The notes under the pieces are model-generated. The model ran no database searches. It was not told where the DNA came from and saw only the letters and a program-made list of their open reading frames with translations. 64,000 nucleotides of DNA from Nevskia soli DSM 19509 (GTDB taxonomy: Bacteria > Pseudomonadota > Gammaproteobacteria > Nevskiales > Nevskiaceae), in contig NZ_KL543998.1 of NCBI RefSeq assembly GCF_000711955.1, forward strand, positions 175,054 through 239,053. Direction: 5' to 3'. Of the stretch, positions 34,974-41,942 are shown piece by piece; within the stretch, counting starts at the first letter, position 1, and every line of letters begins with the position of its first letter. The position numbers were made by a program, and so were the translations under genes.

Positions 34974-35408
34974 TCAGGCCGCCCGCATCAGGGTCTCGAG
35001 CCGGATCACGGTGGGGCCGCGCACCACGTCGGCCAGGGTGTATTTCCTGAGCTCGTCGAGGAAGTTGCGCTCGGCACGGTCCAGCGCGCCCTTGAGGATG
35101 CAGGCACCGTGAAGCACGCAGGGTCCGCGAGCACAATCCGCCATGTGCCCGCGGCCTTCCATCGCTTCGACCACGTCGCCGATACGCAGCGCATCGGCGG
35201 GGACAGCCAGCCGCAGGCCGCCGTTCCTGCCGCAGACCGATTCAATGTAGCCCAGCTTGCGCAATCCCTGTGCAACCTTGTGCATGTGATGGGTGGAAAC
35301 CCGGTACTTTTCGGCAATCAGCCCGGCGCTGACGGGTTTGCCGTCGCGCACGCCAGCCAGGTAGACCAGGAGACGGAGGGAAAAGTCGGTATATAAGGAC
35401 AGGCGCAC
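34974..35408 (-). CDS. Rrf2-family regulator, NsrR-like
   Basis: Winged-helix Rrf2 protein of 144 residues. The N-terminus from GTG 35408 (VRLSLYTDFSLRLLVYLAG) aligns with NsrR/IscR proteins, and GGGGGAG precedes this GTG, so the in-frame upstream codon was rejected. Three cysteines with C-X4-C-X5-C spacing (CARGPCVLHGAC, about residues 92-103) match the Fe-S ligands of NsrR, which senses nitric oxide. It is divergent from the nasT-nasS operon. Regulation of nearby redox genes, including the truncated globin, is a reasonable inference. No operator was identified. Confidence 0.8.
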   Translation of the reverse strand: MRLSLYTDFSLRLLVYLAGVRDGKPVSAGLIAEKYRVSTHHMHKVAQGLRKLGYIESVCGRNGGLRLAVPADALRIGDVVEAMEGRGHMADCARGPCVLHGACILKGALDRAERNFLDELRKYTLADVVRGPTVIRLETLMRAA

Positions 35409-35520
35409 GCTGGCTCCCCCAGAAAAAAATCGCACCATTTAAGCACAAACTGTGGCCGCCGCGCGGCGTTTAGGGTTTATTTCTCCGCCGCACGGTATAT
35501 CGGGCCGGCCGGGCGGTACT

Positions 35521-35536
35521 TGGCATTTCAGTTGCT
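35521..35536 (+). promoter_or_regulatory. Sigma-54 promoter of nasT-nasS
   Basis: TGGCAT-TTCAG-TTGCT with correct spacing, 38 bases before the nasT ATG. The inferred leader is short and has no ANTAR hairpins, so nasTS would be sigma-54-dependent but not autoregulated by antitermination. Confidence 0.75.
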
Positions 35537-35573
35537 ATGTATAAGCCAGGGTTTAAAACGAAAGGGACTGCCC

Positions 35574-36164
35574 ATGGCAGGCGGACACACCAAGCTTAGG
35601 GTGATGCTGGTGGACGACGACGCCGAGCGCTTGTCGATGCTGGAACAGGCGCTGGTGGCGGAAGGACATACGATAGCCGCGCGGCTGGACACGCACGCCG
35701 ATCTGCCCTCGGCGGTGGAGCGCTGCCAGCCGGAAGTCATCTTCATCGATGTCGACGCACCTGGGCGCGACACGCTGGAATCGCTCGGCCAGCTGAGTCG
35801 GGAACAACCGCGCCCCATCGTGCTCTTTGCCGCGCGCAGCGACCCGGAGACGACGCGGCGCGCGGTCCACGCCGGTGTCAGCGCCTATGTGGTCGACGGC
35901 CTGCACCCGACACGCCTGAGTTCGCTGATGGAAGTGGCCATCGCCCGCTTCGAGCTGCACCAGGCGCTACGCCAGGAACTCGACCAGGCGCGCACCCGGC
36001 TCGCCGACCAGCGCGATATCGAAAAAGCCAAGGGCTTGCTGATGAAGCGTCGCGGCCTCGACGAGTCGGCGGCCTACGGCCTGCTGCGGCGCATGGCAAT
36101 GGACCGCAAGCAGCGGATCGGCGACTTCGCCCGGGTGCTGATCACCGCGGCGGATGTACTGTGA
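35574..36164 (+). CDS. nasT: ANTAR-domain antiterminator NasT
   Basis: RNA-binding antiterminator of 196 residues. A receiver-like domain comes first (RVMLVDDDAERLSMLEQALV; the phosphoacceptor-equivalent aspartate lies in VIFIDVDAPG), then a coiled-coil linker (RFELHQALRQELDQARTRLA) and the ANTAR domain (ADQRDIEKAKGLLMKRRGLD followed by ESAAYGLLRRMAMDRKQRIG). NasT binds two-hairpin leaders and stops terminator formation; NasS holds it inactive until nitrate or nitrite binds. AAAGGG precedes ATG 35574, and the in-frame extension upstream lies in the promoter. The stop overlaps nasS. Six matching RNA leaders lie in the same 20 kb. Confidence 0.92.
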   Translation: MAGGHTKLRVMLVDDDAERLSMLEQALVAEGHTIAARLDTHADLPSAVERCQPEVIFIDVDAPGRDTLESLGQLSREQPRPIVLFAARSDPETTRRAVHAGVSAYVVDGLHPTRLSSLMEVAIARFELHQALRQELDQARTRLADQRDIEKAKGLLMKRRGLDESAAYGLLRRMAMDRKQRIGDFARVLITAADVL

Positions 36165-37417
36165 TGGGCGACGGGCTGGAGAAGACGTCGCTGCGCGTGG
36201 GGCTTCTGCCTCTGGCCGATGCCGCACCCATTGTCATCGCCAAGGCGCGCGGCTTCTTCGCCCGTCACGGCCTGGATGTGGAGCTGCGGGTGGAGCGCGC
36301 CTGGGCGGCGCTGCGCGACAAGGTGGCGATGGGGGTGCTGGACGCGGCGCAGATGCTGGCGCCGATGCCGATCGCGGCGACGCTGGGGCTGGACGGTATC
36401 GCGGTGCCGATGGTGACGGCGCTGTCGCTCAACCTCAACGGCAACGCCATCACCGTTTCCAAGGCCTTGCACGAACGCATGCGCGCGCTGGCCCCGGCGC
36501 GGCCCGATGCGGCGCAGTGGGCCAAGGCACTGGCGAAGGTGCTGGAAGCGGACCGCAAGGCGCATCTGCCGCAGCCGGTGTTTGCCCATGTGTTTCCCTT
36601 TTCCACGCACCACTATGAGCTGCGCATGTGGCTGGCCAGCGCCGGCATCGATCCCGATGCGGATGTGCGCCTGTGCGTGGTGCCGCCGCCGCGGATGGTG
36701 GGCGAACTGGCGGCCGGTCGCGTCGACGGCTTCTGCGTCGGCGCGCCCTGGAGCGAAGTGGCGGCGCTGCGCGGCCTCGGCGTCACGGTGGCGACCAAGT
36801 ACGCGATCTGGAACAACAGCCCGGAGAAAGTGCTCGGCATGACGCGGGACTGGGCAGAGGCGCATCCGACAACCCACCGCGCCCTGGTGGCAGCCTTGAT
36901 CGAGGCGGCGCGCTGGCTCGATATTCCCGAGCATCGCGGCGAAGCGGCACGGCTGATGATCGACAATGGCTGGGTACAGGCGCCGGCCGATACCATCCGT
37001 GCTTCGCTGCAGCCGCATGCCGATGGGCTGGTGTTCCATCGCCATGCGGCGACTTTTCCCTGGCGTTCGCACGCGATCTGGTTCGCGCTGCAGATGCTGC
37101 GCTGGCGGCAGTGCTGGGTGACGCCCGATCTCGGCGCGCTGGCGCGCGACGTCTACCGCTGCGAAACCTATCGCGAGGCCGCGGCGCTGGTGGCGGAGCC
37201 CTGCCCCGCTTCGGATTACAAGATGGAGGGCGAACACGCCGGTGCCTGGATGACGGATATGCTGGGCGGCGGCGCACTGGAACTGGGCGCCGACCTGCTG
37301 CTGGACGGCACCGTGTTCGACCCGGAGAAGCCGCTGCGCTGGCTGGAGCATCAGCCGGCAGGACCGGGCATGGTGGATCGTGCGCTGCTGCGCGCCGCCA
37401 ATCTCGCATCAAAATAG
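36164..37417 (+). CDS. nasS: NasS, nitrate-sensor-type substrate-binding protein
   Basis: CmpA/NrtA-type binding protein of 417 residues without a signal peptide, as expected for cytoplasmic NasS. The family blocks are clear: RVGLLPLADAAPIVIAKARG, then VAMGVLDAAQMLAPMPIAAT and VTALSLNLNGNAITVS. In known systems NasS sequesters NasT and releases it on binding nitrate or nitrite. ATG 36164 overlaps the nasT stop; a GTG at 36161 is possible. No nitrate transporter or reductase is in the window, so the natural ligand here deserves testing. Confidence 0.9.
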   Translation: MGDGLEKTSLRVGLLPLADAAPIVIAKARGFFARHGLDVELRVERAWAALRDKVAMGVLDAAQMLAPMPIAATLGLDGIAVPMVTALSLNLNGNAITVSKALHERMRALAPARPDAAQWAKALAKVLEADRKAHLPQPVFAHVFPFSTHHYELRMWLASAGIDPDADVRLCVVPPPRMVGELAAGRVDGFCVGAPWSEVAALRGLGVTVATKYAIWNNSPEKVLGMTRDWAEAHPTTHRALVAALIEAARWLDIPEHRGEAARLMIDNGWVQAPADTIRASLQPHADGLVFHRHAATFPWRSHAIWFALQMLRWRQCWVTPDLGALARDVYRCETYREAAALVAEPCPASDYKMEGEHAGAWMTDMLGGGALELGADLLLDGTVFDPEKPLRWLEHQPAGPGMVDRALLRAANLASK

Positions 37418-37477
37418 GCTGCAGTCGCCCTTTATTCGGACCCCAGGCTGGCGCGGGTCGCCACCGCGGATTTGAAT

Positions 37478-37493
37478 TGGCATAGCGATTGCG
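37478..37493 (+). promoter_or_regulatory. Sigma-54 promoter of leader C
   Basis: TGGCAT-AGCGA-TTGCG with correct GG-N10-GC spacing; the inferred start is near 37505, before P1. Confidence 0.8.
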
Positions 37494-37510
37494 TTATTTC
37501 TAGGCACAGA

Positions 37511-37591
37511 GTCCGGCCAAAGTTGGGCGGACTTGCGGACACAGACGTCCACGTTGCCGGCACAGCTGCCGGTGGCGTGGACGTTTTTTTT
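37511..37591 (+). promoter_or_regulatory. ANTAR-type two-hairpin antitermination leader C
   Basis: P1 is 37511-37532: eight-pair stem with one mismatch, loop AAAGUU (A1, G4). P2 is 37537-37550: GGAC/GUCC, loop ACAGAC (A1, G4). The terminator is 37546-37591: CGUCCACG/CGUGGACG then eight U, overlapping P2 by five bases. It precedes the OmpA-cupredoxin lipoprotein gene. Confidence 0.85.
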
Positions 37592-37779
37592 GGCGCGGCA
37601 AAACGCACGGAGGGCTCCACCACATGAACATGCCGGACCATCGCCATGGTCGCAAGGCGCGGCGGACGCTGCCGCGCACATCCGTCGCGGCGAGCCGGAA
37701 CAACCAGGACCCGGCAGCCGCACCGGGGCGCTCACCGGAGCCCGGCGCTCCGTTTACGTACATCTCAGGGAGTCTCTAC

Positions 37780-38742
37780 ATGCTGTTCAAAAAAAGGTAT
37801 TTCACGCTGCCCGTCATCGCCCTCGCGCTGCCGCTGTCCGGCTGCCTGAGCGCATCCAACGGGTTGGACTACAACCGCAGCACCACGCCGTCACCGACGC
37901 CGTTCGTCAACGCCATGGGCGGAACCCCGCCCGGTGGAGGCGGCTGGCCCAGCGGACAGCTGCCGATCCCCGGCGAGCCTCTGGGTTATTCGCCCAGCCC
38001 GGTGCGGCCGGCACCTCCGCCCCCGCCCCCGCCGCCGCCGGCTCCACCTTGTGAAGCCCCGAATGCCGGCCAACCCATCAGCCTCGCCGGCTGCAAGCAG
38101 GGCGATGTGCTGGTCCTGCACGATGTCAACTTCGACTTCGACAAGGCCACGCTGACGCCCACCGCCCGGAATATTCTCGACCAGGTGGCCACGGCGCTGC
38201 AGTCGCGACCGGACATCAAGGTCGAGATCGACGGACATACCGACGGCAAGGGCTCGGTGCCCTATAACCAGAAGCTGTCAGAACGCCGCGCCGCATCGGT
38301 CGTGCTCTATCTGGTCGGCAAGGGCATCGATAGCGGCCGCATGACCAGCGCCGGCTTCGGCAAGTCCATGCCGGTCGCCGACAACAAGACCGACGCGGGA
38401 CGTGCGCTGAACCGTCGTGTCGAATTGAAAGTGACGGAAGCCAATGCGGCAGCGGCGCCGGTTGTGGTGGCTCCGCCGGTACCGGCAGCAGTGTCGACCA
38501 CGACGGCCGTCACCATCGTCAAGTTCGCCTTCACTCCGGAGACCATCACCGTGCCGGTGGGCACGACCGTGACCTGGACCAACCAGGATCTGGATACGCC
38601 GCACATCGTGAAGTTCCCCGACGGCATGAGCGGCACCCTGAAGCAGGGCGCCAGCTACAGCCGCACCTTCAGCAGCCCGGGTGTCTACACCTATCAGTGC
38701 GGCGTGCACCCGTATATGACCGGCAAGGTCGTCGTGCAGTAA
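37780..38742 (+). CDS. OmpA-cupredoxin fusion lipoprotein
   Basis: Outer-membrane lipoprotein of 320 residues: MLFKKRYFTLPVIALALPL leader and lipobox SGC. A proline-rich linker is followed by an OmpA/Pal peptidoglycan-binding domain (about residues 120-225; VNFDFDKATLTPTARNILDQ, VEIDGHTDGKGS) and a C-terminal plastocyanin-like domain with a complete type-1 copper set (His in DTPH, then C-G-V-H-P-Y-M). ATG 37780 has AGGGAG upstream. An in-frame ATG at 37624 with GGAGGG also exists and would bury the lipobox, so two products are possible. Electron transfer anchored to the cell wall is the inferred role. A strong terminator follows. Confidence 0.85.
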   Translation: MLFKKRYFTLPVIALALPLSGCLSASNGLDYNRSTTPSPTPFVNAMGGTPPGGGGWPSGQLPIPGEPLGYSPSPVRPAPPPPPPPPPAPPCEAPNAGQPISLAGCKQGDVLVLHDVNFDFDKATLTPTARNILDQVATALQSRPDIKVEIDGHTDGKGSVPYNQKLSERRAASVVLYLVGKGIDSGRMTSAGFGKSMPVADNKTDAGRALNRRVELKVTEANAAAAPVVVAPPVPAAVSTTTAVTIVKFAFTPETITVPVGTTVTWTNQDLDTPHIVKFPDGMSGTLKQGASYSRTFSSPGVYTYQCGVHPYMTGKVVVQ

Positions 38743-38778
38743 GAATGGGAAGGCGGGGCCGGAAGTACCGGCTCCTTC

Positions 38779-38814
38779 AGCCCCGCCGGCCTCTGGCCGG
38801 TGGGGCTTTTTTTT
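38779..38814 (+). terminator. Intrinsic terminator after OmpA-cupredoxin gene
   Basis: A 13-base-pair GC-rich stem (38779-38791 with 38795-38807) and a TCT loop are followed by eight T. It separates this gene from the next sigma-54/ANTAR unit. Confidence 0.9.
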
Positions 38815-38854
38815 GGAGTCATGCGCCGGCAGCCCTTGCTGTGCTCGCTTAACG

Positions 38855-38870
38855 TGGCATAGCGTTTGCT
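38855..38870 (+). promoter_or_regulatory. Sigma-54 promoter of leader D
   Basis: TGGCAT-AGCGT-TTGCT with correct spacing; the inferred start is near 38882. Confidence 0.8.
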
Positions 38871-38883
38871 TGAAATCTTGCAC

Positions 38884-38964
38884 GGGGCTCGGCCAACGAT
38901 GCTTGATCCTCTGGACATCGACGTCCACATCGCCGGCCCTGCCGGCAATGTGGACTTTTTTTTT
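38884..38964 (+). promoter_or_regulatory. ANTAR-type two-hairpin antitermination leader D
   Basis: P1 is about 38884-38910: an imperfect stem with G-U pairs and two mismatches, loop AACGAU (A1, G4). P2 is 38913-38926: GGAC/GUCC, loop AUCGAC (A1, G4). The terminator is 38923-38964: GUCCACAU/AUGUGGAC stem then nine U, overlapping P2. It lies 26 bases upstream of the gene for the hydrophobic repeat protein. Confidence 0.8.
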
Positions 38965-38989
38965 GGGGTAACTCAGGAGAGTTTGAATC

Positions 38990-39328
38990 ATGAAAAAAAT
39001 CGCAACGTTAATCGCTGCCGCAGCGCTGTACGGCGCGCCGCATTCCGCGTCGGCCGCCGGCCTGAACCTGGTCGCGCTGCCGGTCGGCAATCTGGTGCCG
39101 ACCGTGCTCAACGTGGCCCTGCCGGTGGTAACCGGTCTGGCACCGACGCTGTCGCAGCTGCATCTTCCGGTAGGCACCCTGGTGCCGATCGTGCTCAACG
39201 TGGCCCTGCCGGTGGTAACCGATCTGGCACCGACGCTGTCGCAGCTGCATCTTCCGATAGGCACCGTGGTGCCGATCGTGCTCAACGTGGCCCTGCCGGT
39301 GGTGGTCGGTGTGGTGAACGGCCTCTGA
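38990..39328 (+). CDS. Exported 29-residue hydrophobic repeat protein D
   Basis: Exported protein of 112 residues; signal peptide about residues 1-22 (AALYGAPHSASAA). The mature part is almost entirely tandem 29-residue repeats of the form LVPIVLNVALPVVTDLAPTL followed by SQLHLPIGT, two and a half copies. It has many leucines and valines, regular prolines and very few charged residues. I do not recognise the family. AGGAG precedes the ATG. It follows ANTAR leader D, so it is predicted to be sigma-54- and NasT-controlled. A surface-active, membrane-inserting or polymerising role is possible but unsupported. Confidence 0.75.
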   Translation: MKKIATLIAAAALYGAPHSASAAGLNLVALPVGNLVPTVLNVALPVVTGLAPTLSQLHLPVGTLVPIVLNVALPVVTDLAPTLSQLHLPIGTVVPIVLNVALPVVVGVVNGL

Positions 39329-39391
39329 TCATCGCCTCAGCGCAAATGATGTGAGTGCGGGGCCCTGCACCTGTTTGAATTTTTCCGGGGA

Positions 39392-39465
39392 GGATCGGCC
39401 GCTGTGGCCTGATCTTCCAGACATGGACGGCCACGTCACCGGCGCAAGCCATGACGTGGTTTTTT
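39392..39465 (+). promoter_or_regulatory. Degenerate ANTAR-like leader E with terminator
   Basis: Same layout as leaders A-D but decayed. The first hairpin (39392-39415) has a GGCC/GGCC closing stem and a five-base loop lacking the A1/G4 rule. The P2 equivalent (39419-39432) keeps the loop AUGGAC but pairs only two of four stem bases. The terminator remains (CCACGUCA/UGACGUGG, 39431-39459, then six U). No sigma-54 promoter is found upstream. It probably no longer responds to NasT. Confidence 0.55.
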
Positions 39466-39493
39466 GTGGAGCGTCTCACGGAGATTTAATGTC

Positions 39494-40000
39494 ATGAAAA
39501 AATTCGCAATCGTAGTCGCTGCGGCAACATTGGCCGCCGCACCGCATCTGGCCTCGGCGGCACCCGCGCTGAGCCTGACCGGATTGCCGGTGGTCGGTCC
39601 CGTGCTCGGCGGAGTCGGCGGCCTGGTGAACGGTCTGCCGGTGGTCGGCCCCGTGGTCAAGGGCGTGCTGACCGGAGGCGGGACCGGCAATCTGCTGGCC
39701 GTGGGTGCGCTGGTGCCGGTGGTGCTCAACGTGGCCCTGCCGGTGGTGACGGATCTGGCGCCGACGCTGGCGCAACTGCATCTGCCGATAGGCAATCTGG
39801 TGCCGGTGGTGCTCAATGTAACCCTGCCGGTGGTGACGAATCTGGCGCCGACACTGGCGCAGCTGCATCTGCCGATAGGCAATCTGGTACCGGTGGTGCT
39901 CAATGTAGCCCTGCCCCTGGTCGACAAGGCGGCACCGGTGGTGGCGCCGATCATCAGCGGCGTCGGCGGATTGGCGGGTGGGCTGGTCAGCGGTCTGTGA
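39494..40000 (+). CDS. Exported 29-residue hydrophobic repeat protein E (paralogue)
   Basis: Exported protein of 168 residues with signal peptide (AIVVAAATLAAAPHLASA). The N-terminal mature part has a shorter GLPVVGPVVKGVL-type motif repeated. The centre has tandem units of LVPVVLNVALPVVTDLAPTL followed by AQLHLPIGN, very similar in DNA and protein to gene D. ATG 39494 begins the signal peptide; the 39464 extension is not supported. It lies behind a degenerate leader and without a sigma-54 box, so regulation has probably diverged from D. Family unknown. Confidence 0.75.
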   Translation: MKKFAIVVAAATLAAAPHLASAAPALSLTGLPVVGPVLGGVGGLVNGLPVVGPVVKGVLTGGGTGNLLAVGALVPVVLNVALPVVTDLAPTLAQLHLPIGNLVPVVLNVTLPVVTNLAPTLAQLHLPIGNLVPVVLNVALPLVDKAAPVVAPIISGVGGLAGGLVSGL

Positions 40001-40168
40001 TGACGGCTGTGCTGCAAACGTGCCGGAGCGCGGTTCCTGCGGAATTCCGCTGTTGCGGATTTCGTTCCGCAGGAGCTGCCTACGGCACGCGCTGCTGCTC
40101 CCTTGCGTTCGATTTCCGGCTTGAATCAGAACGTCGGACGCACGTTCGCGCTTGATCGTTTTTCGCGT

Positions 40169-41800
40169 CTAGTACTTCGCCGACAGCTGGAAGAAGACGT
40201 ATTTCTTCGCCAGGCCATCCGGGCTGCTGTCGCCGCCATGGCTGTAAATGGACTGCGCCAGAGACAGGGTGCCGCCGAGCCAGGATGTGAAACGAATATC
40301 CGTCGCGGCGCCGACATCGGCGGTGGCAACCGTGCCGGACGGCGTGCCGGGCGCAACGTGCTCGAGCGTGGCGGAACCGTACTCGACGAAGCCGCGTGGA
40401 CGGATGCCGTAACGCTCGGTCCAGGAATCGTCGTAACCCTTCCATTCGACGCCGAGGCGCAGATTCTCGCCATGGTCGCCGACGCCGACGCCTGCTTCAT
40501 AAGCATGCAGGCTTGAAGGACCGCCAATGACGAACTTCTGCTGCTGCGGCAGGATGCTGTTGCTGAACTGGAAGTTGCCGTCGCCGAGCACGCTCCAGTG
40601 CGAGTTCAGCGAATAACGCGCAGTGAAAGAAGGTTGCCACAGGAAATAGTCGAGGCTGGCGGCGCTGCCGGCGGACTGGTGTGGTCCCAGGCCCTTGCGC
40701 AAGGTAAGGCCTGCCTGCAGTTCGGCCTGGTGCTCGCCGTGCTGCGTGCGGGCTACATAGCTGAGCGTGAGTTCGGTGGAATTGTACAGTTCGGACAGCA
40801 CCTCTCCCCCGGCGCTGACGGTCACCGGGCAGCTGACGAGCCCGAGCAGATTGAGCAGATCGCCCAGCACGCTGCAATTGCTGGTCAACGCCGGCGCATC
40901 GATGACCTCGTGGTCGCGCTCGAACTTGCCTTGCAGATTGAGGCGCTGCTGGAAGTCGGAGTACAGGGGATAAAGCCAGGTGGCGCTGCCGGAAGTGATG
41001 TTGCCGTTGAAGCGATAGCCCTGCACGCTCTGGCTGAACTCGGCATAACGCCCCTGCAGTCCGAACACGCCGTATGGCGTCACCCGGGACCAGATGCCGT
41101 CGCCCTCGTGATAGGGTTCGGAATGTGAGCCGCCGAGCCCGAGGAAGCGCACGCTGGTGCCGCCGGCCAGGGTTACTTCGTCGCCACTGGAGAAGGATTG
41201 CCTGACGCCCGCGGTAGCCAGATATGGACCGGCGTAGCGATTGCCATAGTTGCCGAAGGTGCCGAACAAGTTGGTGCGCCGGATGCCCGGCGCGGCATCG
41301 CCGAGATCGAGCACCACTTCATCCGGGCCGACCTGTCTGAAGACAGGCTTGTACTGTTCGCCGGCACGTTCGGTCAAACCGTCGGCCACGGCACGGTCGG
41401 CTTCAAGCCTGGCACTGGTCAGCGGCGCCTTGCCGCCCTTCAGGTCGGAAAAGTAGGGCTGCAGCGCAGCGGGTCCGGTGACGTCCTTGACCCGGCCGGG
41501 CACGACGCGCACATAGATATCCACCAGGTACTGGCCCGCCTCGGCGTAGGTCACCAGGGTGGCCGGATAACCGGAAACGTAATAGACGTAACCAACGGTA
41601 CGGACCGCATCGGAAATATTGGCTGCCGCCGCAACCGCCTTGCGCATGCGATCCGCACTCACCAGCTGGCTGCCGAAGACGTGGATGAGGACGCCTTTGC
41701 CGTATTCGATGACCAGCTCCTGCTGCGCCCGCGACTGCGCGCGCAATTCGACCACGGACCCCTCTTGTGGAGTAATTGGCGGCGGCAATGCAATGGCCAT
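40169..41800 (-). CDS. TpsB/FhaC-like outer-membrane transporter, lacking a recognisable signal peptide
   Basis: Protein of 543 residues resembling ShlB/FhaC/HecB two-partner secretion porins: N-terminal POTRA-like segment (VRTVGYVYYVSGYPATLVTY), then a beta-barrel with the conserved FVIGGPSSLHAYEAGVGVGD and a C-terminal strand ending FFQLSAKY. The barrel end is typical of outer-membrane proteins. No signal peptide opens at ATG 41800 or at the TTG 41830 upstream, so the annotated start may be incomplete or export unusual. ATG 41800 was preferred because the sigma-54-like promoter (41830-41845) would place the transcript start downstream of that TTG. No TpsA partner gene is adjacent. Confidence 0.75.
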   Translation of the reverse strand: MAIALPPPITPQEGSVVELRAQSRAQQELVIEYGKGVLIHVFGSQLVSADRMRKAVAAAANISDAVRTVGYVYYVSGYPATLVTYAEAGQYLVDIYVRVVPGRVKDVTGPAALQPYFSDLKGGKAPLTSARLEADRAVADGLTERAGEQYKPVFRQVGPDEVVLDLGDAAPGIRRTNLFGTFGNYGNRYAGPYLATAGVRQSFSSGDEVTLAGGTSVRFLGLGGSHSEPYHEGDGIWSRVTPYGVFGLQGRYAEFSQSVQGYRFNGNITSGSATWLYPLYSDFQQRLNLQGKFERDHEVIDAPALTSNCSVLGDLLNLLGLVSCPVTVSAGGEVLSELYNSTELTLSYVARTQHGEHQAELQAGLTLRKGLGPHQSAGSAASLDYFLWQPSFTARYSLNSHWSVLGDGNFQFSNSILPQQQKFVIGGPSSLHAYEAGVGVGDHGENLRLGVEWKGYDDSWTERYGIRPRGFVEYGSATLEHVAPGTPSGTVATADVGAATDIRFTSWLGGTLSLAQSIYSHGGDSSPDGLAKKYVFFQLSAKY

Positions 41801-41829
41801 GCGGAGTCCCTGGATTATGGAGCAAAACA

Positions 41830-41845
41830 AGCATGTGCCATGCCA
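41830..41845 (-). promoter_or_regulatory. Sigma-54-like promoter of the TpsB-like gene
   Basis: Minus-strand TGGCAT-GGCAC-ATGCT: correct GG-N10-GC spacing with one mismatch in the -12 element. The predicted leader is about 18 bases with no hairpins. Confidence 0.5.
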
Positions 41846-41942
41846 CTTATTGCAAGCGGCGCAACAGTGCCCGCTGCACGCCCGGTCCGCGGACGCACAC
41901 GGACCCTGTTATAGCGCACCTGAATGACAGCAGGGCTTGGGA

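Noticed and set aside
38884..38964. The repeated leaders as c-di-GMP or other metabolite riboswitches, or as simple terminators of the preceding genes
   Set aside because: They follow sigma-54 promoters rather than genes, have no aptamer-like junction, and the A1/G4 hexaloops plus P2-terminator overlap fit ANTAR antitermination.
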